DNA of 64,000 bases, from the NCBI RefSeq assembly GCF_033597815.2, contig NZ_CP166245.1:2728001-2792000 (forward strand). The letters run 5' to 3'. Numbering within the stretch: the first letter of the stretch is position 1; each line of letters starts with the position of its first letter. The translations under genes were made by a program, and so were the position numbers. This stretch comes from Staphylococcus sp. KG4-3. GTDB taxonomy: Bacteria > Bacillota > Bacilli > Staphylococcales > Staphylococcaceae. The notes beneath the pieces were generated by a model. It had not been told where the DNA came from, did no database searches, and worked only from the letters and a program-made list of their open reading frames with translations. Positions 55,507 to 63,906 of this stretch are shown here, in pieces.

Positions 55507-56346
55507 TTATTGTAGTTTCATAAATCCATTACCTAAAACGTCGCGCACGTCATGGATAACTAGAAATGCATTTTCATCATGCGCGTTAACAATTTTTTTA
55601 ATTCTAGCTAATTGGTTTTGCGGTACTACGACATAAAGTACATTCGTTTCTTTACGTTCATAACCTCCTACACCATTTAATAGTGTGGAGCCCCTACCTG
55701 TTTCATTATTAATATCTAAACTGATATCTTTATTATAATCTGAAATAATCGTAATCGCTTTTTTCGGATTAAATCCTTCTATAATAAATGTCATACTCTT
55801 TTCAACAATAAAAAGCATTACAATCGTATATAATACGTTCTGGACTGGAAGTACAATTAAGAACGATAATACAATAATTGAATCTAAAATAAACAATGCC
55901 TGCGAAGTCTTCATCTCGCTATATTTATTTATAATTTTAGCAATGACAGAAGTACCACCTAGTGTACTTCGTGCAGAAATCACTAGTCCACTTCCTATTC
56001 CTATCAACACACCAGAAAACACAGTATTGATAAAATCAGATTCCAGATGCATATTAAACGATTCAGTCAGTCCTAAAAACGCTGAACTCGAAATAACTGT
56101 GATTAAAGTATAAACTGCGGTAGTTTTACTTAAATATTTCCAACCTATCACAATTAATATCATATTTATAATCAAGGAAGTGAGCGCCGGTGATAAACCC
56201 AGTGTATATTTCAAGTTTAAAGAAATACCAACTGTGCCACCTTCCCCTAAATTTGAAGCAATGACAAACGCATTGATACCTATACTAATAAGAAACGTAC
56301 CTAAAATACAAAAACATATATTTTTAAAATGGATTTTATACAACAT
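55507..56346 (-). CDS. YitT-family membrane protein
   Basis: 279 residues: five or six membrane helices (YitT membrane region, about 8-185) and a C-terminal soluble DUF2179 domain (about 195-279: ITIISDYNKDISLDINNETGRGSTLLNGVGGY, VVPQNQLARIKKIV). Function unknown; related proteins in Bacillus are many. ATG follows AGAGGTGTTTGGGG. Single gene. Confidence 0.87.
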   Translation of the reverse strand: MLYKIHFKNICFCILGTFLISIGINAFVIASNLGEGGTVGISLNLKYTLGLSPALTSLIINMILIVIGWKYLSKTTAVYTLITVISSSAFLGLTESFNMHLESDFINTVFSGVLIGIGSGLVISARSTLGGTSVIAKIINKYSEMKTSQALFILDSIIVLSFLIVLPVQNVLYTIVMLFIVEKSMTFIIEGFNPKKAITIISDYNKDISLDINNETGRGSTLLNGVGGYERKETNVLYVVVPQNQLARIKKIVNAHDENAFLVIHDVRDVLGNGFMKLQ

Positions 56347-56680
56347 CCCCCAAACACCTCTTTTCTTAATTATTTAAAATACACACACATAACTTCCTCA
56401 AAGTAACATTTTCTTCCTTAAAAATCAGACGACATAAAAAGAAACTTTCTAGTTATTGAACCAAAAAGTTTCGTAAATTAAAGCTTTTATTAATTTTTTT
56501 AACACAAGTCTATATCATAGTAGAAAAGGACGATAATTTCAATTGAATGAGGTTAAATTAAAATTGTATCCGTTAACTAAATTATATTTTAGTTATGTGT
56601 ACTAATTAAAAAACTGTATGAACGACATGCTCCATTAGTTTTATGTTATATATTAATTAGTTATTCTTGTCACACCTTAA
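56347..56680. other. Intergenic region between SDR gene and YitT gene
   Basis: About 330 bases. One hairpin GAAACTTT / AAAGTTTC (56441-56472) may end the SDR transcript. Otherwise AT-rich with no open frame of note. Confidence 0.4.
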
Positions 56681-57445
56681 TTAAAATGGATTTTGATTCA
56701 ACCATTGGCCACCATCCATAGTCATACATGCACCATTTATATAGCTAGCTTCTTCTGATAATAAGAACTTAGCTAAACTAGCTATTTCTTCTGGTTGTCC
56801 CATTCTACCTAAAGGAACACTATCAAGCGTTTGTTGCTTAGCTTCTTCTGATAAACTAAGTTTTCCTGATCCCCCTGTATTATCAATCGGTCCTGGCGCA
56901 ATTGCATTGACTGTAATACCATATTTACTTCCCCACTCTACTGCTAGTGTTCTTGTCATAGATAATACACCAGCTTTAGCACTTGCTGAATGCACCACCC
57001 CGACGCCAGCTCTCCATGCATAGGTCGCTACCATATTGACAATGCGTCCTTGTTGACCATTTTTTATCCATTCTTTACCGACAGCTTGTGTACAATACCA
57101 AGTTCCATTAAGGACAATATCTATAACAGAGTTCCAACCATTGAGTGATAAGTCTTCTGCCGGACATAGAAAATTACCTGCCGCATTATTGACCAAGCCA
57201 TCGATTTTTCCATATGTTGCTATTGTTTTATCTACTGTGTATTGAACCCTTTCAGGGTCCCTCACATCCATATCTATACATAACACTTGCCCTTCAAACT
57301 TCTCCATTTCAGCTTTGGCCGCTTCTAATCGTTCTAATGAACGACCAGTAATTACAACATTTGCACCTTCTTCGGCAAATCTTGTTGCCATTGCTTTACC
57401 CATACCACTACTACCGCCTGTCACAATGATTACTTTATCTCTCAT
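56681..57445 (-). CDS. SDR-family oxidoreductase, 2,4-dienoyl-CoA reductase-like
   Basis: 254 residues: TGGSSGMGKAMA for NADP(H), NNAAGNFLCPAEDLSLNGW (the NFL-type segment of YkuF/FadH-like reductases), HSASAKAGVLSMT in the position of Tyr-x3-Lys (Ser replaces Tyr, as in dienoyl-CoA reductases) and DGGQWLNQNPF at the end. Probably reduces 2,4-dienoyl-CoA in unsaturated fatty acid breakdown. ATG 57445 follows GGAG by seven bases. A cre site upstream suggests carbon control. Confidence 0.82.
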   Translation of the reverse strand: MRDKVIIVTGGSSGMGKAMATRFAEEGANVVITGRSLERLEAAKAEMEKFEGQVLCIDMDVRDPERVQYTVDKTIATYGKIDGLVNNAAGNFLCPAEDLSLNGWNSVIDIVLNGTWYCTQAVGKEWIKNGQQGRIVNMVATYAWRAGVGVVHSASAKAGVLSMTRTLAVEWGSKYGITVNAIAPGPIDNTGGSGKLSLSEEAKQQTLDSVPLGRMGQPEEIASLAKFLLSEEASYINGACMTMDGGQWLNQNPF

Positions 57446-57495
57446 GTGCATTCTCCTTTAAATAAACGACTTAAATTAACACGTCAAATAACTAT

Positions 57496-57509
57496 AGTAA
57501 GCGCTTACA
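57496..57509 (-). promoter_or_regulatory. cre site upstream of the dienoyl-CoA reductase-like gene
   Basis: AGTAAGCGCTTACA is palindromic and matches the CcpA consensus at 13 of 14 positions. Confidence 0.75.
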
Positions 57510-57660
57510 CATAATTGTACCTTACTTATCTATCATTAGTAAATAATCTTAATTATTCTTAATTACACGTATTTAAATATATAAAGTAACAATTATTATA
57601 AATTTTTAAACTTTCTGTAAATCTAGTAAAAAGCACCTTGATATATGCTATATTGTCCAT

Positions 57661-57679
57661 GATATCGCAAACCGATATC
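57661..57679 (+). promoter_or_regulatory. Candidate PadR operator of the padR-chrA operon
   Basis: Perfect inverted repeat GATATCG-CAAAC-CGATATC, 37 bases before the PadR-like frame, with another ATATCGAT at the start of the coding region. Confidence 0.65.
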
Positions 57680-57739
57680 GGTTAACGTTATTAATAATTA
57701 AAGGGGCTGTATAATATCGATTCTAAATTAGAAAGACGT

Positions 57740-58018
57740 ATGTTTCTCGGATTTATTTATATCCATATTTTGCATCATGCTAATGAACATCCTATTTATG
57801 GTAGCTGGATGATGGATGAGTTAAGAACACACGGTTATGCAATGAGCGCTGGAACGTTATATCCTCTTTTACATCGAATGGAAGATGAGTCATTACTTGT
57901 TAGTGAAAAAACTGTCGTTGCCGGTAAACAACGTAAGAACTACACAATCACTCCATTCGGTGAGAAAATGCTAGAAAAAAGCCATCAGAAATTAAAAGAA
58001 ATTGTCGGAGAAATTTGA
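57740..58018 (+). CDS. PadR-family regulator of the chromate transporter
   Basis: 92 residues from the first ATG: ILHHANEHPIYGSWMMDELRTHGYAMSAGTLYPLLHRMEDE, a compact PadR winged helix. The conserved protein probably begins eight residues earlier: in-frame ATCGATTCTAAATTAGAA at 57716 follows AAGGGG by nine bases, where relatives would have ATG. So translation may start at AUC 57716. Directly upstream of chrA, with which it overlaps in sequence space by a short gap; likely its repressor. Confidence 0.85.
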   Translation: MFLGFIYIHILHHANEHPIYGSWMMDELRTHGYAMSAGTLYPLLHRMEDESLLVSEKTVVAGKQRKNYTITPFGEKMLEKSHQKLKEIVGEI

Positions 58019-58037
58019 ACTTGGGAGGGTATCTGTT

Positions 58038-59192
58038 ATGAAATATCTTGAAGTATTTCTCGTAGCTCTGAGGTTAGGCTGTACTTCATTTGGCGGCCCA
58101 ACAGCACACCTTGGTTACTTCTATGATGAATATGTGAAACGGAGACAATGGCTGACAGAACAACAATACACCAATTTAGTCGCATTATGTCAATTTTTAC
58201 CTGGACCCGCTAGTAGTCAAGTTGGATTCGGTATTGGTATAACTAAGGCGGGGTTGATTGGCGGCGTAATTTCATTTATTGGATTTACTATCCCCTCGGT
58301 AATTATATTAATGCTTTGCGCCACTTTACTTTTAGCTTACAACAACGATTTAGGTTGGACACATGGCCTAAAATTAGTTGCCGTTGCAATTGTATTAAAT
58401 GCAATTATAGGCATGGGGCAAAAATTATTGTCCGATTTAAAAACAAAAATTTTAGCATTGTTCACCTTAGTGGTAGTTATAACAGTCATTCATCCATTAG
58501 CACAATTAAGTGCCTTGACTGTAGTGGCTCTAGTTGGATTAGCGCTTTTTAAAGAAACAGATGAACAGAAAGATTCGATAAAAATATTTAATATTCCACG
58601 AATAGTAGGCGCCATCTCTCTTATACTATTTTTTAGTCTTTTATTTATCTTACCTATATTGAATTTTATCACTAACAATTCGTGGATTAATATGGTCGAC
58701 AACTTTTATCGTTCTGGTGCTCTTGTATTCGGCGGTGGACATGTTGTCTTACCTTTATTAGAACAATCATTTGTAGCAACTGATATGATTAGTTCCGATG
58801 ACTTTTTATCAGGTTACGCATTAACACAAGCAGTACCAGGGCCGTTATTTACATTTGCCGCATATATTGGAACCGTTATGTCTGGTATTACAGGTGGTAT
58901 CATTGCAACAATTACTATATTCTTACCAGCCTTTTTATTATTAGTTGGGGTTTTACCTTTTTGGGAGCACGTACAATCAAATCGCTACGCAAAATCAATG
59001 CTAAAAGCTGTCAGTGCTGGCGTAGTAGGTATTTTAATCGCAGCTTTTTATGACCCAATATTCACGTCATCAGTAAACACCAATATGGATTTCGCATTTG
59101 CTGCTACATTATTTGTATTATTGGCATATTGTAAAGCACCATCTTGGTTAATTGTAATTTTAGGGGTATTACTTGGAGTGCTATTTTATTGA
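58038..59192 (+). CDS. chrA: ChrA-like chromate transporter
   Basis: 384 residues with two homologous CHR halves: first TSFGGPTAHLGYFYDEYVKRRQWL and LVALCQFLPGPASSQVGFGIG, second GALVFGGGHVVLPLLEQSFV and SGYALTQAVPGPLFTFAAYIG. It exports chromate, probably coupled to protons. Starts at ATG 58038 after GGGAGGG; a longer in-frame start overlaps the PadR end. Paired with PadR, as often in Firmicutes. Confidence 0.93.
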   Translation: MKYLEVFLVALRLGCTSFGGPTAHLGYFYDEYVKRRQWLTEQQYTNLVALCQFLPGPASSQVGFGIGITKAGLIGGVISFIGFTIPSVIILMLCATLLLAYNNDLGWTHGLKLVAVAIVLNAIIGMGQKLLSDLKTKILALFTLVVVITVIHPLAQLSALTVVALVGLALFKETDEQKDSIKIFNIPRIVGAISLILFFSLLFILPILNFITNNSWINMVDNFYRSGALVFGGGHVVLPLLEQSFVATDMISSDDFLSGYALTQAVPGPLFTFAAYIGTVMSGITGGIIATITIFLPAFLLLVGVLPFWEHVQSNRYAKSMLKAVSAGVVGILIAAFYDPIFTSSVNTNMDFAFAATLFVLLAYCKAPSWLIVILGVLLGVLFY

Positions 59193-59288
59193 TCCTGGAT
59201 ATTTCTATTTATTTAAAAGAAATATCTTTAGTTTTAAGTATTTTATAAGAAAATTTTCATCCTAATAATATATACTCTATACAATAAA

Positions 59289-59314
59289 AGCCCGAAACAT
59301 ATATGTTTCGGGCT
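59289..59314. terminator. Terminator (26-bp perfect palindrome) after chrA
   Basis: Half AGCCCGAAACATA paired to its exact complement; another GAAACAT/GAGACAT-type hairpin. Serves the convergent chrA and DUF3955-like genes. Confidence 0.85.
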
Positions 59315-59321
59315 CGCTATT

Positions 59322-59543
59322 TTAATTTCTATTTTTAAACTTATTTATACCATAAATAGTTAATGATACTATCATCATAAAAATACCAATAACTAAAAAG
59401 AGAAAACCATACTCCACTAAAATCCATGGCTCTCGCAATATATTGTTTTCATCTACGTAACTTGGTATCATGAGAAATAAAACTCCTAACGCAATTCCGA
59501 TTATCATGCTTATAACACTTGCGATCAAAAACTCTTTACTCAT
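59322..59543 (-). CDS. Small two-helix membrane protein, DUF3955-like
   Basis: 73 residues with two membrane helices flanking MIPSYVDENNILREPWILV. This is the same module as the C-terminal half of the XRE regulator encoded divergently next door (MLPSYVSHDGVLHEPWFLV). Function unknown. ATG follows AGAGGAGATGTAAAAATT. Confidence 0.7.
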   Translation of the reverse strand: MSKEFLIASVISMIIGIALGVLFLMIPSYVDENNILREPWILVEYGFLFLVIGIFMMIVSLTIYGINKFKNRN

Positions 59544-59753
59544 AATTTTTACATCTCCTCTTATATTAAATAATTGTATTGTTGCTAAAATTTATTATTT
59601 ACTATAAGAGTACTTATTAAAAGAAAGCATTACTATCATTCATATATGAGAGGATAGTATGTCTAGCGGTATGTGTAAAGTATCACTAGCTATTGCGTAG
59701 AATCAACTTTCAAGCGTACATTGATTATTAATTTGATAAGGGGGATAAAATAA

Positions 59754-60221
59754 ATGGATTTTGGAAATCAAATTAAATTATTAAGAAAAAAAATAAAGCT
59801 AACGCAATCACAATTAGCAAATGAACTTAATGTTTCTAGACAAACAATCTCTGCTTGGGAAAATAATAGATATCTGCCAGATATAGAAATGATTGTAATC
59901 ATTGCTAAAAAATTCGATTTATCACTTGATGATTTAATTTTAGGAGATGACGCCATAAAAAATAAACTTGTCAGTGATGGGAGTAATATCAAACGCATTC
60001 GGCTCAGTATATTAAGTCTCATCTTTATTTTAATTGGCATTTTGTCTGCATTTTTATTTTTAATGTTACCCTCTTATGTTTCTCATGATGGCGTTTTACA
60101 TGAACCTTGGTTCCTAGTGCCTTTGAGCTTTTTTACTTTAGTGATAGGGCTACTAGTGGGCTTGCTTAATTTGTTTTTAATCTTTTTTAATTATTTTAAA
60201 AGTTCCAAATTGATAAAATAA
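59754..60221 (+). CDS. Membrane-anchored XRE-family regulator (DUF3955-like C-terminus)
   Basis: 155 residues: N-terminal XRE helix-turn-helix (residues 5-60, LTQSQLANELNVSRQTISAWE, then LPDIEMIVIIAKKFDLSLDDLI) and a C-terminal pair of membrane helices around LPSYVSHDGVLHEPWFLVP. It should sit in the membrane while binding DNA. Divergent from the small protein with the same C-terminal module, separated by ~210 bases. ATG follows AAGGGGGATAAAATAA. Confidence 0.85.
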   Translation: MDFGNQIKLLRKKIKLTQSQLANELNVSRQTISAWENNRYLPDIEMIVIIAKKFDLSLDDLILGDDAIKNKLVSDGSNIKRIRLSILSLIFILIGILSAFLFLMLPSYVSHDGVLHEPWFLVPLSFFTLVIGLLVGLLNLFLIFFNYFKSSKLIK

Positions 60222-60239
60222 TTTATATCATTTCTTAAT

Positions 60240-60268
60240 TTGCACTCTTTTGTTATAATATTTATAAA
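60240..60268 (+). promoter_or_regulatory. Promoter of the SAM riboswitch transcript
   Basis: TTGCAC (60240-60245) and TATAAA (60263-60268) with a 17-base spacer, placing the start a few bases before the aptamer. Confidence 0.6.
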
Positions 60269-60275
60269 TATAATA

Positions 60276-60422
60276 GTTCTCTTATTAAGAGTGAGTGGAG
60301 GGACTTGGCCCTGTAAAACTCCAGCAACAGCTCAGACGAGCGATGTGCTAAATCCAACAGTTCTAATTTACGAACTGACAGATGAGAAGATGTGCGGAAG
60401 CTCTTCTTATCTAAGAAGAGCT
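60276..60422 (+). ncRNA. SAM-I riboswitch (S-box) with terminator
   Basis: Recognisable S-box: CTCTTATTAAGAG, GTGGAGGGACTTGGCCC, AAAACTCCAGCAACA, TGTGCTAAATCC, AACAGTTC/GAACTG and closing GACAGATGAGAAG (outer stem TTCTC...GAGAA). Followed by a terminator AGCTCTTCTTA / TAAGAAGAGCT (60399-60422) with TTTTATTT. High S-adenosylmethionine should stop transcription of the downstream gene. Confidence 0.9.
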
Positions 60423-60457
60423 ATTTTATTTGTAAAAAAATAAAAGGTGGTAATTTT

Positions 60458-60631
60458 ATGAAATCATTGCACGAATTATTCTCAGAACTTGAACATTGGG
60501 AAAATCATGTACCTAATAACATGATGAGTAACATAGCTAAACTAGAACATATCAAAAACTTAAAACGTGAAATCTTCGCTCGCATAGATATTCACGATTA
60601 CAAAGCAATTATATTAGAAAAAGAATTATAA
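60458..60631 (+). CDS. 57-residue protein of unknown function under SAM riboswitch
   Basis: MKSLHELFSELEHWENHVPN followed by NMMSNIAKLEHIKNLKREIFARIDIHDYKAIILEKEL. No membrane segment; helical, charged, with no family I recognise. AGGTGG lies eight bases before the ATG, 36 bases after the riboswitch terminator, and no other gene follows before the terminator, so it is the only product the riboswitch controls. Confidence 0.7.
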   Translation: MKSLHELFSELEHWENHVPNNMMSNIAKLEHIKNLKREIFARIDIHDYKAIILEKEL

Positions 60632-60710
60632 AATACGGCTATCGTATCTCAATCTATAACTCTTATCAGGCTTATACCTTGATAACTAACCGTTATATAA
60701 AGACAAGAAA

Positions 60711-60759
60711 GGGAGTACACAGAAATCATACTTTGCTACAATGATTTCTGTGCACTCCC
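60711..60759. terminator. Long hairpin terminator
   Basis: GGGAGTACACAGAAATCAT pairs with ATGATTTCTGTGCACTCCC (one mismatch), 11-base loop. Convergent genes on both sides. Confidence 0.8.
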
Positions 60760-60805
60760 ATGTTATATTTACTTTTACAATTTATAAATTCTCCATACAA
60801 GCATC

Positions 60806-62293
60806 CTATTTATGTTTACTACCAAAGGGCACATATTTTATTTTTGTATCTTTAGGTATACCTTCATATTTGTTAAATAATGACTGGTATCTTGTACTTG
60901 TTGGTGTAGCATGATGCAAATAATGTTCAAAAGGTAATTTTTCCATCGTATAAAATTCTTTTTTAGGATGTGCTTTTATCTCTTCTTTTAACTGTGTAAT
61001 TCGTGTTTCATTTTTTTGATTAATATAGAAAAATGCCCCTAAATATAATGTCGCACAGCCAATTGCTAAAACACCCAAAATCCGTTTCCATAGTTGACCA
61101 GTAATGTTCAACTGTGAAAATAATATTAAAAAGATAATGACAAACAACGCAGAAACTGTATAAAAATTTCTTGGCCCTAATGGCGACACAATTACCAAAG
61201 GTGCACACACTAACAAAACAGCAGCCAGCAATAAATATAACGTATATTTAACTTCTTTCGGTTCAACTACTATATGAATTGATAAAATAAATGCACTTAA
61301 AAACCATATACAAATTGATGTATTTACTAAATTAGCAGTAAGTAGTGTATGAAAATTTTGTAACGCAAATTGTTTATAAATAAAGAAATAGTATATTGGC
61401 AAAATCAATAATCCAGTTATAACAAATGCTTGCGTCAATTTAGAGCTTGTATATAACTTAGCGTTTCTGAATAATAGTGCAATAACAACACCAATAATCA
61501 TCAAGATTATCGTCATTTGATTAAAAACCGCCCAGTCAGGTAGTACTGTTGTTATTGTTGTGGTCACCTTATCAATAATGCCGGTATCACTAGATACTTT
61601 TTGGTAACTACTACCCTCAAAAAATATTTTGCGATAATTAGGATTTATAAACATCAAAATTGTCCCTAGTGATGAAATAGCCAAACCTAATATAAATTTA
61701 GGATTTAACTTTCTATAAAGTAATACATGTAATACGATTGCTAAAATTAAAATCATCGTATTGAATAACGTTGTATTTTCCATAAAAAATTGTCCTACCA
61801 AACAGATACTGTAAAACAAAATATTAGTTATAGGATCCATATTTTTCTGCTTAAATAAAATTGTTGAGATATACCATATAATAAATAGCGCGCAGAACGT
61901 TGCAGGAACATAATTATAAAATCCAGCAAACCAACCGTATGTTTGCTTATATATATCACTTGGTATCGTAAGCATCAGAATAAATGCACACAAATAATAA
62001 TATAAACTCTTAGTTTCATTCACAAGACGTCCAATTATCCATATAATCGAAATACTAAAAATCGCATAAGACAGCCATCTAAACCAATCAAGTCGAACAG
62101 CAATAATTTCTAACATATTACCCAAATAACGGCCATTCAAATTTGCAAAGCGTTCTTCTAGCATCTGAATACCATAATGACTATACCAATCCCAGTCGTC
62201 ATGTGTTAATGGCGTAAGCATAGCCATAAAAATATAAAAAATAAACAATGCGGTTACTGTAAGGTACGTCTTATTCATCCTGAATAATTTCAT
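60806..62293 (-). CDS. DUF6056-like polytopic membrane protein
   Basis: About 495 residues, eleven or so membrane helices, with an early THDDWDWYSHYG motif (acidic residues in the first outside loop) and NGRYLGNML, as in DUF6056/GtrC-type membrane glycosyl-transfer proteins. Start 62293 is four bases after the glycosyltransferase stop with AAGAGGTGG before it, so the two are coupled. It probably transfers the sugar from the polyprenyl carrier to a wall or lipoteichoic acid target. Exact target unknown. Confidence 0.72.
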   Translation of the reverse strand: MKLFRMNKTYLTVTALFIFYIFMAMLTPLTHDDWDWYSHYGIQMLEERFANLNGRYLGNMLEIIAVRLDWFRWLSYAIFSISIIWIIGRLVNETKSLYYYLCAFILMLTIPSDIYKQTYGWFAGFYNYVPATFCALFIIWYISTILFKQKNMDPITNILFYSICLVGQFFMENTTLFNTMILILAIVLHVLLYRKLNPKFILGLAISSLGTILMFINPNYRKIFFEGSSYQKVSSDTGIIDKVTTTITTVLPDWAVFNQMTIILMIIGVVIALLFRNAKLYTSSKLTQAFVITGLLILPIYYFFIYKQFALQNFHTLLTANLVNTSICIWFLSAFILSIHIVVEPKEVKYTLYLLLAAVLLVCAPLVIVSPLGPRNFYTVSALFVIIFLILFSQLNITGQLWKRILGVLAIGCATLYLGAFFYINQKNETRITQLKEEIKAHPKKEFYTMEKLPFEHYLHHATPTSTRYQSLFNKYEGIPKDTKIKYVPFGSKHK

Positions 62294-62294
62294 C

Positions 62295-63242
62295 TTATTC
62301 CACCTCTTGTTCATTCAAATTGGATTGACGAACAATATAGAGTGGGCGTTGTTTCACTTCATAATAAATTCTTCCGATATATTCTCCAATCACGCCTATT
62401 GACGTAAGCTGAATTCCGCCTAAAAACAATACAGAGAAGATTGTTGTGAAATATCCTGGTGTAGACACACCATAATTTAATGTGTAAATAAAATTAAATA
62501 AAATATAGAGAAAACTCAATCCGCAAATAAACAGGCCTAAATAAATGATGGCACGCAATGGCTTATTATTAAATGAAATCAAACCATCGATACCATAATT
62601 TAATAATGAGCTAAATGACCATTTAGACTCTCCTTCTAACCGAGTTACATTCTGATATTCAATGACTTTCGGTTCAAAACCAATCCATGCAAATAATCCT
62701 TTAGAAAATCTATTGTACTCTCCCATACTCACGATTTCTTTCACTGCCCGCTGGCTTAATAATCTAAAATCACCAATACCATCTTCTAGTGTGACATCAA
62801 CCATTTTGTTAATAATTGCATAATACAATTGTGACACACGTTTACGTGCTATGTTTTCACCTGTTCTATCCCTTTTAGCAACGATTTGATCTTCGCCTTC
62901 TTTAAAGTATTTAATCATTTGTGGTATTAACGTTGGTGGGTGTTGTAAATCACCATCTAAAATAATTAAAGCTTCCGCGTCTACACTTGCCTTTAATCCT
63001 GCGTACATGGCAGACTCTTTACCGAAGTTTCTTGAAAATGATATGTATTTCACTGCATGATCTTGTTGCGCTAATTGTTGAATAATAGATAAAGTGTCAT
63101 CCTTGCTTCCATCGTCTACAAAAAGCAATTCGTATTTATAATTATTGTTGCGACTATCTTGTTGCATGATTTCTGTTAATTCAGCATATGTTTTTTCAAT
63201 AACACTTGCCTCATTAAAACACGGAACTAAAATTCTAATCAT
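62295..63242 (-). CDS. GtrB/CsbB-like polyprenyl-phosphate glycosyltransferase (GT2)
   Basis: 315 residues: GT2 domain (residues 1-220) with VPCFNEASVIEKTYAEL, LLFVDDGSKDDT, ILDGDLQHPP (DxD) and SQLYYAIINKM-like segment; two membrane helices near the C-terminus (about 230-255 and 265-290) ahead of GEYIGRIYYEVKQRPLYI. Typical of enzymes that load glucose or GlcNAc onto undecaprenyl phosphate. First gene of the pair. ATG follows GAGGAG. Confidence 0.88.
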   Translation of the reverse strand: MIRILVPCFNEASVIEKTYAELTEIMQQDSRNNNYKYELLFVDDGSKDDTLSIIQQLAQQDHAVKYISFSRNFGKESAMYAGLKASVDAEALIILDGDLQHPPTLIPQMIKYFKEGEDQIVAKRDRTGENIARKRVSQLYYAIINKMVDVTLEDGIGDFRLLSQRAVKEIVSMGEYNRFSKGLFAWIGFEPKVIEYQNVTRLEGESKWSFSSLLNYGIDGLISFNNKPLRAIIYLGLFICGLSFLYILFNFIYTLNYGVSTPGYFTTIFSVLFLGGIQLTSIGVIGEYIGRIYYEVKQRPLYIVRQSNLNEQEVE

Positions 63243-63498
63243 AAAATAACGTACTCCTCATTAGTATTTATTAATATAAAAAATAACATATTGTATATTA
63301 TACAACATACAAAAGAAATAATGTAGTTTTACTATTATTATATTGTGTTTGATTATTGGATATTCAAAAATTACATTCATTAGATGTATATTGGAGTTAT
63401 GTAATAGTTCTCTAAATTAATCATATCTTGTATTGTTATTTAAATTTGAAGAGTGTATTATTTAATTATTAAATTTTTATTAAAAGGACAACTAAACC

Positions 63499-63651
63499 AT
63501 GGTAGCTGTATATTTAAAGCCTGTTAGATTAAAAAATTATTTAAGACACGAAAAAACTGTACTGTCGGGAGTAGTCTATCATTTTTTAATTCAATATATG
63601 TACAAAGACAGTGACCATTTTTTTATTAGTGAAATCTTTATCAGTACTTAG
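63499..63651 (+). CDS. Possible 50-residue protein
   Basis: Frame MVAVYLKPVRLKNYLRHEKT to a TAG just before the repeat cassette. AAGGA lies ten bases before the ATG. Basic N-terminal half and aromatic, acidic C-terminal half; no family recognised. Support is weak. Confidence 0.3.
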   Translation: MVAVYLKPVRLKNYLRHEKTVLSGVVYHFLIQYMYKDSDHFFISEIFIST

Positions 63652-63687
63652 TTGTATTGATATACTTTTTTAACAAAATAATATAAA

Positions 63688-63855
63688 GAGCCTGGGACAT
63701 AAATAGATGTCTCAGGCTCATTTTCAATTTGGCAGTAGGTGACTGAATTGAAAATACGCTTATATCAAGCTTTTTTCAATGCTAGTCACTATTGCCGGGG
63801 TGGGACTACGAAATCTATGTTAGAAAATTTGATTTCTGTCCCACTCCCTTTTTTG
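63688..63855 (+). repeat. Three-hairpin intergenic repeat cassette
   Basis: Three successive inverted repeats: GAGCCTGGGACAT / ATGTCTCAGGCTC (63688-63719), GGCAGTAGGTGACT / AGTCACTATTGCC (63731-63796) and GGGGTGGGAC / GTCCCACTCCC (63797-63848) with a T6 tail. The composition and order resemble the mosaic intergenic repeats common in S. aureus genomes. It also acts as terminator. Confidence 0.7.
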
Positions 63856-63906
63856 TGCGAATTTTGATAAATTTTAAATTTAAATTTTAGAAAAGAGGCT
63901 TTCATC

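Noticed and set aside
60240..60443. 67-codon frame across the SAM riboswitch
   Set aside because: It covers the conserved aptamer and terminator, so the sequence is explained by RNA structure.
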